A stretch of 64,000 nucleotides of DNA from Micromonospora andamanensis (GCF_016863495.1 NZ_BOOZ01000009.1:1-64000); one strand, 5' to 3'. Counted from the first letter of the stretch, positions 1-9,096 are shown. A program made the numbers and translations. The notes: a model not told the origin generated them from the sequence alone.

Positions 1-31
1 GAAAACCCCAACCGGAACCAGAAGCGAAACC

Positions 32-487
32 TCAGAGCACGAGCCGAGCCTTCTGCCACGCCTCGTGCTCGTCGTCGGTGCCGACCTTGCCGTACATGCC
101 GGCCATCAGCAGTACCAGGCTGAGCACCATGTGGACGATCACCGTGGCGACGCTCAGGTTGAAGATGTTGGCCTCGGTCCGGATGAAGGCGAGACCCGCC
201 AGGCTGACCGCCATGATCAGGTACGCCGACCACTGGTTGATCAGCACGTCGAGGTTGCGGCCGATGGCGGTGCCGGCCAGCACGATCGCGCCGACCACGA
301 TGTTGAACAGGGAGAAGCCGAGGTTCGTGCCCTGCCCCAGGGCCTGGGTGTCGCCCTGGCTGAAGAAGGGTTCGCCGGTGCTGGTCAGGAGGCCGATCAC
401 ACCGAAGGCCACCAGGTACAGACCGATCAGCCCGCCGATCGCCCGGTAGATCGGCCGCGCGGGGTGGTTGACGGGAGTGTGGGCCAT
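32..487 (-). CDS. DUF4383 family membrane protein
   Basis: A 151-residue integral membrane protein that matches the actinobacterial DUF4383 family in length and character; its function is unknown. Four hydrophobic stretches are visible at about residues 15-34, 56-75, 83-101 and 109-131, with short polar ends. The start chosen is the ATG giving MAHTPVNHPARP; an in-frame upstream ATG at 538 would add 17 polar residues. It lies downstream of the ABC-F gene on the same strand, separated by about 120 bases, so co-transcription is possible but not shown. The family call rests on overall resemblance rather than on a catalytic motif. Confidence 0.7.
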   Translation of the reverse strand: MAHTPVNHPARPIYRAIGGLIGLYLVAFGVIGLLTSTGEPFFSQGDTQALGQGTNLGFSLFNIVVGAIVLAGTAIGRNLDVLINQWSAYLIMAVSLAGLAFIRTEANIFNLSVATVIVHMVLSLVLLMAGMYGKVGTDDEHEAWQKARLVL

Positions 488-609
488 GTCTGTGTCTCCA
501 ACGCCGTTGGGTGAGGGTCGACGGCGATTCTCCCGCATCCGGCGGTGTGACGCCGCACACGGGTACCGGGGACGCCGCGTCCGGGCGCGTCGCCGTCGGG
601 TGGAGCGGC

Positions 610-2412
610 TCAGCTCGCGGGGATGTCGTCGGCCAGGGTGAGCCAGGCCTGCTCGGCCTCCTCCCGCTCACCGCGCACCTGGGTGAGCTGGGCGTCCAGC
701 TCGGCCACCCGGGTGTAGTCGGTGGCGTTCGCAGCGAGTTGGTCCAGCAGCGCCGCTTCCTTCTGTTCGAGCTTGCCGACCTGTCGTTCGAGGCGGGCCA
801 GTTCCTTGCGGGCCTGCCGGGCCTCGGCGGCACTCATGCCGCCGCCGGCCGGGGCGGTGGCCGGTGCTGTGGGTGCCGGGGTACGGCCGGGCCCCGGTCG
901 GTCGTTGGCGCGGGCGAGGTACTCGTCGACACCGCCGGGCAGGTGCACCAGCCGGCCGTCGCCGAACATGCCGTACGCCGAGTCGGTCACCCGCTCGATG
1001 AGGTAGCGGTCGTGGCTGGCCACCACGATGGTGCCGGGCCAGGAGTCGAGCAGGTCCTCCAAGGCGGCCAGCGTGTCGGTGTCGAGGTCGTTCGTGGGCT
1101 CGTCGAGCAGCAGCACGTTCGGCTCACCGGCGAGCAGCCGCAGCATCTGGAGTCGACGCCGTTCGCCGCCGGAGAGGTCTCCGACCGGGGTCCAGAGACG
1201 CCTGTCGTCGAAGCCGAAAACCTCGGCGAGCTGGGCGGCGGAGATCTCCCGGTCGCCGAGGCGGACCCGCCGGGCGACCTCCTCGACGGCTTCGAGGACG
1301 CGCAGCTCACTTGGCAGTTCGGCGAGTTCCTGGGAGAGGAAGGCGGCCCGTACGGTGCTGCCGGTGGTCAGCCGCCCGCTCTCGGGGTGGGTGACACCGG
1401 CGAGCATCCGCAGCAGGGTGGTCTTGCCCGCGCCGTTGGCGCCGAGGATGGCGACCCGGTCGCCGGGGCCGACCTGCCAGGTGGCGTCGCCGAGGATGGT
1501 CTTGGGGCCGGCGTGCAGCCGAACGTGTTCCAGGTCGTACACCTGCTTGCCGAGCCGGGCGGTGGCCAGCCGTTGCAGCGACATGGTGTCGCGTGGTGGC
1601 GGCACGTCGGCGATGAGCGCGTTCGCGGCGTCGATGCGGAACTTCGGCTTCGAGGTGCGGGCCGGGGGACCACGGCGCAGCCAGGCGATCTCCTTGCGGA
1701 GCAGGTTCTGCCGGCGCGCCTCGGTGGCGGCGGCGATGCGTTCCCGCTCGGCGCGGGCAAGGATCCAGGCCGCGTAGCCACCCTCGTAGGCCCGCACGCT
1801 CTGGTCGGCGACTTCCCAGGTGGTGGTGCAGACGGCGTCGAGGAACCAGCGGTCGTGGGTGACGACGACCAGGGCGCCCTTGCGGTTGAGCAGGTGCCGG
1901 GCCAGCCAGTCGACGCCACTGACGTCGAGGTGGTTCGTGGGCTCGTCGAGGATGAGCAGGTCGGCGTCGCGGACCAGCAGCGCGGCGAGTGCGACCCGGC
2001 GGCGTTCGCCGCCGGACATCGGCCCGACCGGGGCGTCCAGACCCAGGTGGGGCATGCCGAGCCCGTCGAGAATGGCGCGTACGCCGGCGTCGCCGGCCCA
2101 TTCGTGCTCGGCGCCCATGCTCTCGGCGAGCCACTCGGTGCCCAGGACGACGTCGCGGACGGTGGCCTCGGGGCTGAGGGTGAGATTCTGTGGCAGCCAG
2201 GCGACCCGCAGGTCGCGGCGGTGGGTGACCCGGCCGTCGTCGGGCTGCTCGGTCCGGGTCAGCAGTCGTAGCAGGGTGGACTTGCCGGCGCCGTTGAGCC
2301 CGACGACGCCGATCCGGTCGGCGTCCTCCAGGCCGAGCGAGACATCGGTGAGCAGCGGCCCGGCCGCGCCGTAGCCCTTGGACACCCGGTCCAGGTTGAC
2401 GATGTTGGCCAC
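610..2412 (-). CDS. ABC-F family ATP-binding protein
   Basis: A 600-residue protein with two ABC ATPase domains and no membrane segments, the architecture of ABC-F proteins, which act on the ribosome rather than in transport. Walker A motifs are GLNGAGKST (residues 38-46) and a second GANGAGKTT in the C-terminal half. Both signature motifs read SGGERRR and both Walker B regions read LDEPTN(H/D)LD. An Ala/Glu/Lys-rich probable coiled coil follows the second domain. Start is GTG with GGAAGGTGG about six bases upstream. Members are translation factors (EttA/Uup type) or ribosome-protection resistance proteins; the sequence does not tell which. It lies far from the biosynthetic cluster, so a self-resistance role is not supported. 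Confidence 0.9.
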   Translation of the reverse strand: MANIVNLDRVSKGYGAAGPLLTDVSLGLEDADRIGVVGLNGAGKSTLLRLLTRTEQPDDGRVTHRRDLRVAWLPQNLTLSPEATVRDVVLGTEWLAESMGAEHEWAGDAGVRAILDGLGMPHLGLDAPVGPMSGGERRRVALAALLVRDADLLILDEPTNHLDVSGVDWLARHLLNRKGALVVVTHDRWFLDAVCTTTWEVADQSVRAYEGGYAAWILARAERERIAAATEARRQNLLRKEIAWLRRGPPARTSKPKFRIDAANALIADVPPPRDTMSLQRLATARLGKQVYDLEHVRLHAGPKTILGDATWQVGPGDRVAILGANGAGKTTLLRMLAGVTHPESGRLTTGSTVRAAFLSQELAELPSELRVLEAVEEVARRVRLGDREISAAQLAEVFGFDDRRLWTPVGDLSGGERRRLQMLRLLAGEPNVLLLDEPTNDLDTDTLAALEDLLDSWPGTIVVASHDRYLIERVTDSAYGMFGDGRLVHLPGGVDEYLARANDRPGPGRTPAPTAPATAPAGGGMSAAEARQARKELARLERQVGKLEQKEAALLDQLAANATDYTRVAELDAQLTQVRGEREEAEQAWLTLADDIPAS

Positions 2413-2510
2413 GTACCACCTTCCATGATCAAGGCGTCCCGGTGCCGGGGGCACCTGGGGACGCCTGTCGTTCCAGGGTACGCGGGCGGGTAACCGTTCC
2501 TGCGGGTCGG

Positions 2511-3212
2511 CTATCCCGCGTCGGGCAGGCCGATCAGGTCGGCCATCTGGCGGGTCTGGTGGTCGAAGTACTCCTCCCGGGCCTCGATCACGCCGTTGAG
2601 CTGGCCGAAGACTTCGAAACTGACGGCTCCGAAGCAGTGGATCCAGGCGGTGGCGCCCCGGGCCAGCAGGGCTTCGGGTAGTCCTGGGAAGAGTCGGTCG
2701 CGGACGGCGGCGAGGTCGGATCGGACCGGCCCGGGCAGTTCTTCCGGGTCGGGATCGGCAAGCGCGCCGGTGGCGCGGCCGTCGGCGAGGATGCCGATCA
2801 GGACGGCGGGGGTCCGGGCCGCCGCCTCGGTGGTTTCCTGCGGGGCCGCGTAGCCGGGCACCGGGCTGCCGAAGAGCAGGGCGTACTCGGCGGGGTTGGA
2901 CAGCGCCCAGCGGCGGATCGCGTGGCAGGCGGCGAGCCACCGGCCGCGGAGGTCGGCGCGGTCGGTCACCTCGGTGTCGGCGGTTTCGGTGGCATCGCCG
3001 AGGGCGTGGTAGCCGTCGATGATCAACGCGGTGAGCAGGTCGTCCCGGCTGGGGAAGTATCGGTAGATCGCCGAGGAGACCATGCCCATGTCCCGGGCGA
3101 CCGCGCGCAGGGACAGGTTCGCCCCCTCAGCGGCGAGGTGCCGGCGGGCGATCGTCTTTATCTCGTTGATCATTTCGGCCCGGGCCCGGGCCCGGATGGC
3201 GGCAGCGGGCAT
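2511..3212 (-). CDS. TetR/AcrR family transcriptional regulator
   Basis: A 233-residue one-component repressor. The N-terminal helix-turn-helix is recognisable (LSLRAVARDMGMVSSAIYRY, then FPSRDDLL), followed by an all-helical ligand domain of the type that carries a TetR_C-like WHG region. It is divergent from the NAD-binding epimerase-like gene starting at 3322, and the 109-base gap holds two near-identical palindromes that are strong operator candidates. The likely job is ligand-responsive control of itself and that neighbour; the ligand is unknown. The start is the ATG of MPAAAIRARARAEM; upstream in-frame residues would run into the operator region. Confidence 0.9.
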   Translation of the reverse strand: MPAAAIRARARAEMINEIKTIARRHLAAEGANLSLRAVARDMGMVSSAIYRYFPSRDDLLTALIIDGYHALGDATETADTEVTDRADLRGRWLAACHAIRRWALSNPAEYALLFGSPVPGYAAPQETTEAAARTPAVLIGILADGRATGALADPDPEELPGPVRSDLAAVRDRLFPGLPEALLARGATAWIHCFGAVSFEVFGQLNGVIEAREEYFDHQTRQMADLIGLPDAG

Positions 3213-3236
3213 GCCAGTGAGTGTCGCACACATTCG

Positions 3237-3249
3237 AGAGCACTGCTCT
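3237..3249. promoter_or_regulatory. Palindromic TetR-type operator, site 1
   Basis: Perfect 13-base palindrome AGAGCA-C-TGCTCT located 25 bases upstream of the tetR start. It shares the core AGAGC(A/G)C(T/C)GCTCT with the second site at 3290-3304. Binding by the adjacent TetR protein is inferred from position and symmetry. Confidence 0.75.
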
Positions 3250-3289
3250 TGACGGCCGGCACTCATCTGGGTGAGCATTGGTCTCGACA

Positions 3290-3304
3290 GAGAGCGCCGC
3301 TCTC
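3290..3304. promoter_or_regulatory. Palindromic TetR-type operator, site 2
   Basis: Perfect 15-base palindrome GAGAGCG-C-CGCTCTC, 17 bases upstream of the ATG of the epimerase-like gene. Its centre is 54 bases from that of site 1, about five helical turns, so two dimers could sit on the same DNA face. Confidence 0.75.
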
Positions 3305-3321
3305 ATTTAGGGGGATCCCTC

Positions 3322-4281
3322 ATGGCCGTGCACCTGATCGTCGGCGCCGGGATGGTCGGTTCGACCACCGCGCGACAGCTCGCCGAGCGCGGTGAGCGGG
3401 CGGTGATCGTCAGCCGGTCCGGCCGTGGCCCGACCCACCCGCACATCGAGCGGGTCGCCACCGACGCCGGCGACGCCGACCGGCTCAGCAGGCTCGCCGA
3501 CGGCGTGACCGCCATCTACAACTGCCTCAACCCGGCCTATCACCGATGGCTCACCGACTGGCCGCCGATGGCCGCCGCGCTGCTCACCGCCGCCGAACGC
3601 TCCGGTGCCCCGCTGGTGATCGCCGGCTGCCTCTACGGCTACGGCGAGATCACCGGCCCGATGACCGAGGAGAACCCGCTCGCCGCCACCCACCCGAAGC
3701 TCAAGATGCGTGCCGACATCTGGCGCGCCGCCCTCGCCGCCCAGCGTGCCGGCCGGATCCGCGCCGTGACGGAGGTACGCGGCAGCGACTACCTCCAGGC
3801 GCAGTCGATCTTCAGCTTCTTCATCGGGAAGCCGCTGCTCGCCGGCCGGCGCACCTTCGTCCCGGCTCCGCTGGACGTGCCGCACACCTGGACGTCGGTG
3901 AACGACATGGCGGCGATGCTTGTCACCGCCGCAACCGACGAGCGGGCCTGGAACCGGCCCTGGCACGTGCCGAGCGCGTCACCGCTGACGGTTCGGGAAC
4001 TCGCCACCCGCTTCACCGAGGTGGCCGGCGCGCCCGCCCCGAAACTCACCACAATTCCCCGCGCGCTCTTCCGCGCCGGTGGCGTGTTCTCCCCGATGCT
4101 GCGTGAGTTCCAGACCACGGCGTACCAGTTCGCCCGACCGTTCGTCATGGACTCCACCGCTGCCACCGCCACCTTCGGCAGGCGTCCGCAGCCGCTGGAC
4201 GCGGCGCTGCGTGAAACGGCCGCGCTGCTCGGCGGTGTCCCCGGCACCGGGTCCCGGCCGACCAGACCGAGCACCACCTGA
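3322..4281 (+). CDS. NAD(P)-binding epimerase/dehydratase-like protein (extended SDR)
   Basis: A 319-residue Rossmann protein of the NAD-dependent epimerase/dehydratase superfamily. The nucleotide-binding glycine motif is at the extreme N-terminus (VHLIVGAGMVGSTTA). The canonical active-site YxxxK is not obvious: the segment CLYGYGEITGPMTEENPL keeps the family's Tyr-Gly-containing loop and the usual PMTEE substrate loop, followed by KLKMRADIW. Substrate unknown. The start is ATG 3322, preceded by AGGGGG. It is divergent from tetR and probably its regulatory target. It converges on ispE across a small hairpin. Confidence 0.8.
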   Translation: MAVHLIVGAGMVGSTTARQLAERGERAVIVSRSGRGPTHPHIERVATDAGDADRLSRLADGVTAIYNCLNPAYHRWLTDWPPMAAALLTAAERSGAPLVIAGCLYGYGEITGPMTEENPLAATHPKLKMRADIWRAALAAQRAGRIRAVTEVRGSDYLQAQSIFSFFIGKPLLAGRRTFVPAPLDVPHTWTSVNDMAAMLVTAATDERAWNRPWHVPSASPLTVRELATRFTEVAGAPAPKLTTIPRALFRAGGVFSPMLREFQTTAYQFARPFVMDSTAATATFGRRPQPLDAALRETAALLGGVPGTGSRPTRPSTT

Positions 4282-4302
4282 CCCGCGCCGGATCGGCGGG
4301 TC
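4280..4302. terminator. Hairpin between convergent genes
   Basis: Inverted repeat with 7-base perfect arms (GACCCGC / GCGGGTC) and a 9-base loop, sitting between the 3' ends of the epimerase-like gene and ispE, so it could terminate both. No T-tract follows, as is usual in high-GC actinomycetes. Confidence 0.45.
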
Positions 4303-4305
4303 GAC

Positions 4306-5253
4306 TCAGGTGATCCGGGCGCCGTGCACCGGACCGTGGGCGACGCGGGCCTGCCGGCACACCCCGGCGGCCTCCAGCTCGGCGGCGACACGTTCGGCGT
4401 CGGCGGCGTCGGCGGTGAGGAACACGCAGGTGGGCCCTGACCCGGAGACGATGCCGGCCAGCGCCCCGGCCGCCTCGCCGGCCTTCAGGGTGCTCGCCAG
4501 CGACGGTCGCATGGCCAGGGCGGCGTCCTGGAGGTCGTTGCCGAGGGTCGGTGCGAGCACCCGGGGGTCGCGCTGCCGCAGCGCGGCCAGCAGTCCGTCG
4601 GTGGGGCCCAGGGGCGGCCCGGCGGCACCGGTCTCGCGGAGCCTGTCGAGTTCCCGGTACGCCTCCGGGGTGGACAGACCACCGTCGGCGATGGCCACCA
4701 CCCAGTGCCAGGAGGTGGGCCGGGCCAGCACCGGACTCACCGCCTCGCCCCGGCCGGTGCCCAACGCGGTGCCGCCGTGGATCAGGAAGGGCACGTCCGA
4801 GCCGAGGTCGGCGGCGATGCTCGCCAACTCGTCACGGGACAGACCGGTGCCCCACAGCGCGTCGCAGGCGACCAGGGCGGCAGCCGCGTCGGCGCTGCCA
4901 CCGGCGAGCCCACCGGCCAGTGGGATCTGCTTGCGCAGGTGCAGCCGGGCGTGCGGCATCACCCCGGCGTACCCGGCGAGAGCGTGCGCCGCCCGGATGA
5001 TCAGGTTGGAGTCGTCGAGGGCGAGTTCCCCGGTGCCCTCGCCCTCCATGGTGAGGGTCAGCGTGTCGCCGCGCCGCGCGGTCAGCTCGTCGTAGATCGA
5101 GATCGCGTGGTAAACCGTGTTCAGCTCGTGGTAGCCGTCCCGGCGCAGCGGGCCGACCCCCAGGTGCAGGTTGACTTTGGCGGGCACCCGTACCCGGACC
5201 GGACCGGTCGCCCCGCGCGGCTCGTCGTCGTCCGGTCGCCAGGCCTCGGTCAC
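4306..5253 (-). CDS. ispE: 4-diphosphocytidyl-2-C-methyl-D-erythritol kinase
   Basis: A 315-residue GHMP kinase that phosphorylates CDP-methylerythritol in the MEP route to isoprenoid precursors (cytosolic). Seen: the N-terminal VRVPAKVNLHLGVGPLRRDGYHEL motif region containing the AKVNL signature, the ATP-binding motif PLAGGLAGGSADAAAAL, and the third GHMP motif VSGSGPTCVF near the C-terminus. Length is normal for the family. The GTG start overlaps the stop of the Uma2 gene by a few bases, so the two are translationally coupled. It lies downstream of ksgA, as is typical in actinobacteria apart from the inserted Uma2 gene. Confidence 0.95.
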   Translation of the reverse strand: MTEAWRPDDDEPRGATGPVRVRVPAKVNLHLGVGPLRRDGYHELNTVYHAISIYDELTARRGDTLTLTMEGEGTGELALDDSNLIIRAAHALAGYAGVMPHARLHLRKQIPLAGGLAGGSADAAAALVACDALWGTGLSRDELASIAADLGSDVPFLIHGGTALGTGRGEAVSPVLARPTSWHWVVAIADGGLSTPEAYRELDRLRETGAAGPPLGPTDGLLAALRQRDPRVLAPTLGNDLQDAALAMRPSLASTLKAGEAAGALAGIVSGSGPTCVFLTADAADAERVAAELEAAGVCRQARVAHGPVHGARIT

Positions 5254-5834
5254 GGGGTGATGTCCCGGACGGGCAGCCGCACGTCGAACGGCTTGGTCAC
5301 GATCAGCTCCTCGGCGGAGTCGGCGACCAGCTCGTAGCGGCCGTCGACAAGGTCGTACGCGTACACGTGCACGGGATTCTGCTCGATCCGCCAGTAGTGC
5401 GGGATGCCGGCGTCGGCGTAGTCGGCGGGCTTCTCCAACCGGTCCCGACGCCGGGTGCCGGGCGACACGACCTCGACGGCGAGCACCACCTGCTCGGCGT
5501 CGAAGTAATGATTCTCGGCCACGACCGGCCGCCTGAGCAGCACCACGTCCGGTTCGAACGTGTTGCGGTGACTCATCACCACCCCCACCGCAGTGGCCGG
5601 GGAGACATCGAACGGGGCGTTTCGCCGGAACCACATCCACAGCAGGTTGCTGATGGTCTGGTGACCGTAGGTAGGGGAGGGGACCAAGACCAGGACTCCG
5701 TCACGCAACTCGACGCGGGGGGCGTCGTCGGGGAAGGCCAGCACGTCCTCGATGGTGTAGTTGGCCAGGCGTTGCCGAAGCGGGTCCGGGCCCCACATGC
5801 CGGACACGTCGGGATCGATCGGCTGGGCGCTCAC
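5250..5834 (-). CDS. Uma2 family putative restriction-endonuclease-like protein
   Basis: A 194-residue protein of the Uma2 (DUF820) family, which has a PD-(D/E)XK nuclease fold; the physiological role of these proteins is unknown. The family core is visible: EPDVVLLRR, followed by LAVEVVSPGTRRRDRLEKPADYADAGIPHYW, where the Asp, Glu and downstream Lys are the nuclease residues. It sits between ksgA and ispE on the same strand and overlaps the ispE start, so it has been captured into a housekeeping operon. Uma2 genes are dispersed and multi-copy in actinomycetes and cyanobacteria. Confidence 0.85.
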   Translation of the reverse strand: MSAQPIDPDVSGMWGPDPLRQRLANYTIEDVLAFPDDAPRVELRDGVLVLVPSPTYGHQTISNLLWMWFRRNAPFDVSPATAVGVVMSHRNTFEPDVVLLRRPVVAENHYFDAEQVVLAVEVVSPGTRRRDRLEKPADYADAGIPHYWRIEQNPVHVYAYDLVDGRYELVADSAEELIVTKPFDVRLPVRDITP

Positions 5835-5866
5835 TGGTACACCTCCTCGGCGGGCACGGCCTCAGC

Positions 5867-6739
5867 CTACTGGGCTGCCGGCGTACGGCTCGGGGCCGAC
5901 GCGGCGACGGCGGCGAACTGCTCGACGGTGAGTGACTCACCGCGTGCGCCGGGGTCGACACCAGCGGCGGTGAGCGCGGCGGCGGCCCGGTCGGCGCTGC
6001 CGGCCCAGCCGGCCAGCGCGGCCCGCAACGTCTTGCGCCGCTGCGCGAAGGCGGCGTCCACCACCGAGAAGACCTGCGCCCGGGGCACGTCGGCGCGGGG
6101 TGGCTCGCGGCGGGTGAACGCGACCAGACCGGAGTCGACGTTGGGCACCGGCCAGAACACGTTGGGCGGCACCTTCCCGGCGGCCCGGGCGTACGCGTAC
6201 CAGGCGAGCTTGACCGACGGTATGCCGTACACCTTGGAGCCGGGACCGGCGACGAGCCGGTCGGCCACCTCCTTCTGCACCATCACCAGCCCCTGCCGGA
6301 GGCTGGGCAGCTCGGCGAGCAGGTGCAGCACCACGGGCACGGCGACGTTGTAGGGCAGGTTCGCCACCAGCGCGGTGGGCGCCGGGTCGGCCAGGTCGGC
6401 GGCGGTGATCCGCAGGGCGTCCGCGTGGTGCACGGTGAGCCGGTCAGCGGCCGGGCCGGCGTGCCGGGCGGCGGTGTCGGTGAGCGCGCCGGCAAGCGTG
6501 GAGTCGATCTCGACGGCGTGCACGTGGGCGGCGGCGGGCAGCAGGGCGAGGGTGAGCGAGCCCAACCCGGGGCCTACCTCGAGCGCCACGTCGTCGGCGG
6601 TGAGTCCGGCGGTGGCGACGATCCGGCGCACCGTGTTGGGGTCGTGCACGAAGTTCTGGCCGAGCTTCTTGGTGGGCGCGACGCCGAGCCGGGCGGCGAG
6701 GTCCCGGATCTCCGCCGGGCCGAGCAGGTCTGCGGCCAT
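5867..6739 (-). CDS. ksgA: 16S rRNA (adenine(1518)-N(6)/adenine(1519)-N(6))-dimethyltransferase
   Basis: A 290-residue SAM-dependent enzyme that dimethylates two adjacent adenines in the 3' terminal hairpin of 16S rRNA during 30S assembly. Seen: [10 protein letters not shown] at the N-terminus, the SAM motif [10 protein letters not shown], and the catalytic motif NLPYNVAVP (family NLPY). The C-terminal region has the usual FxxRRKTL-like segment ([12 protein letters not shown]). It follows tatD by 18 bases and precedes the Uma2 gene and ispE on the same strand, forming a probable operon. Confidence 0.95.
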   Translation of the reverse strand: MAADLLGPAEIRDLAARLGVAPTKKLGQNFVHDPNTVRRIVATAGLTADDVALEVGPGLGSLTLALLPAAAHVHAVEIDSTLAGALTDTAARHAGPAADRLTVHHADALRITAADLADPAPTALVANLPYNVAVPVVLHLLAELPSLRQGLVMVQKEVADRLVAGPGSKVYGIPSVKLAWYAYARAAGKVPPNVFWPVPNVDSGLVAFTRREPPRADVPRAQVFSVVDAAFAQRRKTLRAALAGWAGSADRAAAALTAAGVDPGARGESLTVEQFAAVAASAPSRTPAAQ

Positions 6740-6757
6740 AACCCGACAGCGTACGGG

Positions 6758-7666
6758 TCAGCCTGGGACGCCAGCCGGGTGCCAGGGACCGAAGGCCCGT
6801 TCCCCGGTGGCCGAGATGGCGGCGCAGAGTGCGTCGAGGTCGGTGCCGGTGGTGGCGGCCAGCGCCCGGACGGTCAACGGGATCAGGTACGAGGCGTTGG
6901 GCCGGCCCCGGTGCGGCACGGGAGTGAGGTAGGGCGCGTCGGTCTCCACCAGGATCTGGTCGAGCGGAGTCAGCGCGGCGGCCTCGCGCAGTGCCCCGGC
7001 GCTGGCGAAGGTGACGGTGCCGGCGAAGCTGAGCAGGTAGCCCCGGCGGACGCATTCGGTGGCGAACTCGGCGTCGCCGGAGAAGCAGTGCATCACCACC
7101 GTGTCCGGTGCGCCCTCGTCGTCGAGGATGCGCAGCACGTCAGCGTGCGCGTCCCGGTCGTGGATCACAAGCGTGCGGCCGTACCGTTTGGCGATGGCGA
7201 TGTGCGCGCGGAAGCTTTCCTCCTGCGCGGCGCGGCCCTCGTCACCGGTGCGGTAGCGGTCCATTCCGGTCTCGCCGACACCACGCACCCGGTCCTGGGC
7301 CGCCAGTGCCTCGATCTCGCGCAGGGCACCGTCGAGGTCGGCCAGCCGGGGGGCCTCGTTGGGGTGCAGCGCGACAGTGGCCACCACCGCCGGGTAGCTG
7401 CCCGCCGCCTCGACACCCCAGCGGGAGGAGGCGACGTCCACCCCGACCTGCACCAGCCGGTCGACCCCCACGGCGGCGGCGACATCGATGGCCGCGGCGA
7501 CCGGGTCGGTGGCGTCGACACCGCCGGGCACCCCGGCCTCGCTGACGGTGATGTCGAGGTGGGTGTGGCTGTCCAGGACCGGTAGGGGCAACGGCTCGGG
7601 TGCGGGTGGGAACTCTCCGGCACGGCGGGCGGCGCGCTGGCTACGGGACTCGGTCGGCTCGCTCAT
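6758..7666 (-). CDS. tatD: TatD family metal-dependent deoxyribonuclease
   Basis: A 302-residue amidohydrolase-fold nuclease. Seen: the metal-binding HTHLD motif near residue 38, a GETGMD segment, VIHDRDAH, the MHCFSGD motif and the C-terminal ETDAPYLTP motif that carries a metal-binding Asp. TatD-like enzymes degrade DNA 3' to 5' and may help repair or fragmentation. The chosen ATG gives MSEPTESRSQRAARR; longer in-frame extensions lack family similarity and would overlap the divergent gene's leader. Gene order with ksgA and ispE is a common actinobacterial arrangement. Confidence 0.9.
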   Translation of the reverse strand: MSEPTESRSQRAARRAGEFPPAPEPLPLPVLDSHTHLDITVSEAGVPGGVDATDPVAAAIDVAAAVGVDRLVQVGVDVASSRWGVEAAGSYPAVVATVALHPNEAPRLADLDGALREIEALAAQDRVRGVGETGMDRYRTGDEGRAAQEESFRAHIAIAKRYGRTLVIHDRDAHADVLRILDDEGAPDTVVMHCFSGDAEFATECVRRGYLLSFAGTVTFASAGALREAAALTPLDQILVETDAPYLTPVPHRGRPNASYLIPLTVRALAATTGTDLDALCAAISATGERAFGPWHPAGVPG

Positions 7667-7755
7667 CTCGTCGACAGCATCACACACCGACCGAGTCCAT
7701 CCGCACGCCACCCGGAGTTCACCTCGGCTACGCCCCGCACCCCTACCGTCGCGGA

Positions 7756-9012
7756 GTGGACGCGCGAAGCGAGCTTTCCCGGGCCGGCGGTACGGTGCCG
7801 GAGCGGACCGGTCTGCGGGTGGCGTTCGGCGGCGCGGTCTATCCGGCGGAGGAGATCGCACGGGGCGCGGCGTACGAGTTGTTCAGCGCCGACGAGGCGA
7901 CAGGTTTCGAGTGGTCGCCCCGACCGAACTCGGCGCTGCCCTGGCGACGGTTCGTACACGTCACCGAGGTCACCGCGGTGCACGGGGCGACCGAACAGGC
8001 CGAGGAGCCGGAGACGCCGCTGCTGGTGCCGCTGCACCGGGAGCGGGGCTGGTCGGAGGTGCACCGGCTCGCCCAGCAGCCGGCCGCCGCTGACGATCCG
8101 CTGATCACCGCGGTACGCGCCTCGGCCGTTGTCCGGCGGGGTACCCGGATGATGAAGATCCTCTCCGCCCGGCAGCTCTCCGGCTACGTCCGGGGCTGGT
8201 TGCCGCACGGGTTCTGCTACCGGGAACACGACGTGGCGCACCTGCGTACCCCGACGACGACGAGCGTGCTGCGTGCCGACGGCGGGGATGGCCGGGACGG
8301 CGCGGACGTGACGTACGCGCTGCGGTGGCGTGCCGCCGACCAGGGTGACTACGACGTGCCGGCGGGTGCGGCGTACCGCGGCCTGGCGGCCCTGGGGGCG
8401 CGGGACCGGTTGGGTCCGGCGGTGCTCGGTACCGGCTTCACGCCGAGCAGCCATCATCTGATTCCGGAGTTCGTCACCCGGGACTTCGCCGACCTGCCGA
8501 TGCCGGCCAACGCCACCCTGCTGGCCTACCCGGCGGAGGGTGTGGAGGTGGTGCTCTACGCCTACCAGGCGGAGCAGCGGGGCTGGCTACGGATGGTCGG
8601 GCCACAGTGGCGACACCTGCTCGCCGCGGTGCCGGGTCTGTCGCCGGACCAGGAGTATGTGCCGACCGGGGAGGCGCCGCGCTCGACCCGACTTGTGGGT
8701 ACGTACGCGGGCGGCGAGTACGAGGCGGTCGCCGACCTGCCCGGCGGCTTCCGGGTCCTGGCGCTGACCCGGGCCGCCAGGTACCCGGTCGACGGGGCGG
8801 GCCGACGGCTACGCCTGGCCGCCTGGCGGGGGGTGCCGTGCCTGGTGCTGCGGGAGGAGTCGGGCTGGCTGCGGTTACGGCTGCGACGACCGGATCCGGA
8901 CGCGGTCGCCGCGACCGGAGCACAGTGTCACGAACGGGGTGTCTACGAGACATGGGCCCCGGGCGGTGAGGTCACCGACGATCAGGTGGTGGATCACCCG
9001 TACCTCCTCTGA
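7756..9012 (+). CDS. Hypothetical protein (unrecognised)
   Basis: A 418-residue soluble protein that I cannot assign. The composition and codon use are normal for the region, with no signal peptide, no membrane segment and no recognisable catalytic motif. The sequence looks like a mixed alpha/beta domain followed by a beta-rich C-terminal half with repeated short strand patterns, for example VGTYAGGEYEAVADLPGG and ESGWLRLRLRRPD. The start is a GTG giving VDARSELSRAGG; in-frame codons further upstream overlap the tatD leader. It is divergent from tatD and followed by an alpha/beta hydrolase gene 84 bases downstream. Confidence 0.7.
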   Translation: MDARSELSRAGGTVPERTGLRVAFGGAVYPAEEIARGAAYELFSADEATGFEWSPRPNSALPWRRFVHVTEVTAVHGATEQAEEPETPLLVPLHRERGWSEVHRLAQQPAAADDPLITAVRASAVVRRGTRMMKILSARQLSGYVRGWLPHGFCYREHDVAHLRTPTTTSVLRADGGDGRDGADVTYALRWRAADQGDYDVPAGAAYRGLAALGARDRLGPAVLGTGFTPSSHHLIPEFVTRDFADLPMPANATLLAYPAEGVEVVLYAYQAEQRGWLRMVGPQWRHLLAAVPGLSPDQEYVPTGEAPRSTRLVGTYAGGEYEAVADLPGGFRVLALTRAARYPVDGAGRRLRLAAWRGVPCLVLREESGWLRLRLRRPDPDAVAATGAQCHERGVYETWAPGGEVTDDQVVDHPYLL

Positions 9013-9096
9013 CCTGGTCGGTGCGGGTCGGGTGGCGCAGGAATATCGGATGCCCGCCGGGGAAGGCTCGGTTTCCCACCTGAACAGGAGGACGAG

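Noticed and set aside
511..2271. Long plus-strand open frame opposite the ABC-F gene
   Set aside because: Translation is Gly/Val/Arg-rich with no family motif; the minus strand encodes a clear two-domain ABC ATPase. It is a GC-rich shadow frame.
610..2412. ABC-F protein as self-resistance gene of the NRPS cluster
   Set aside because: It lies 25 kb from the cluster among housekeeping genes, and the product class does not suggest a ribosome-targeting drug.
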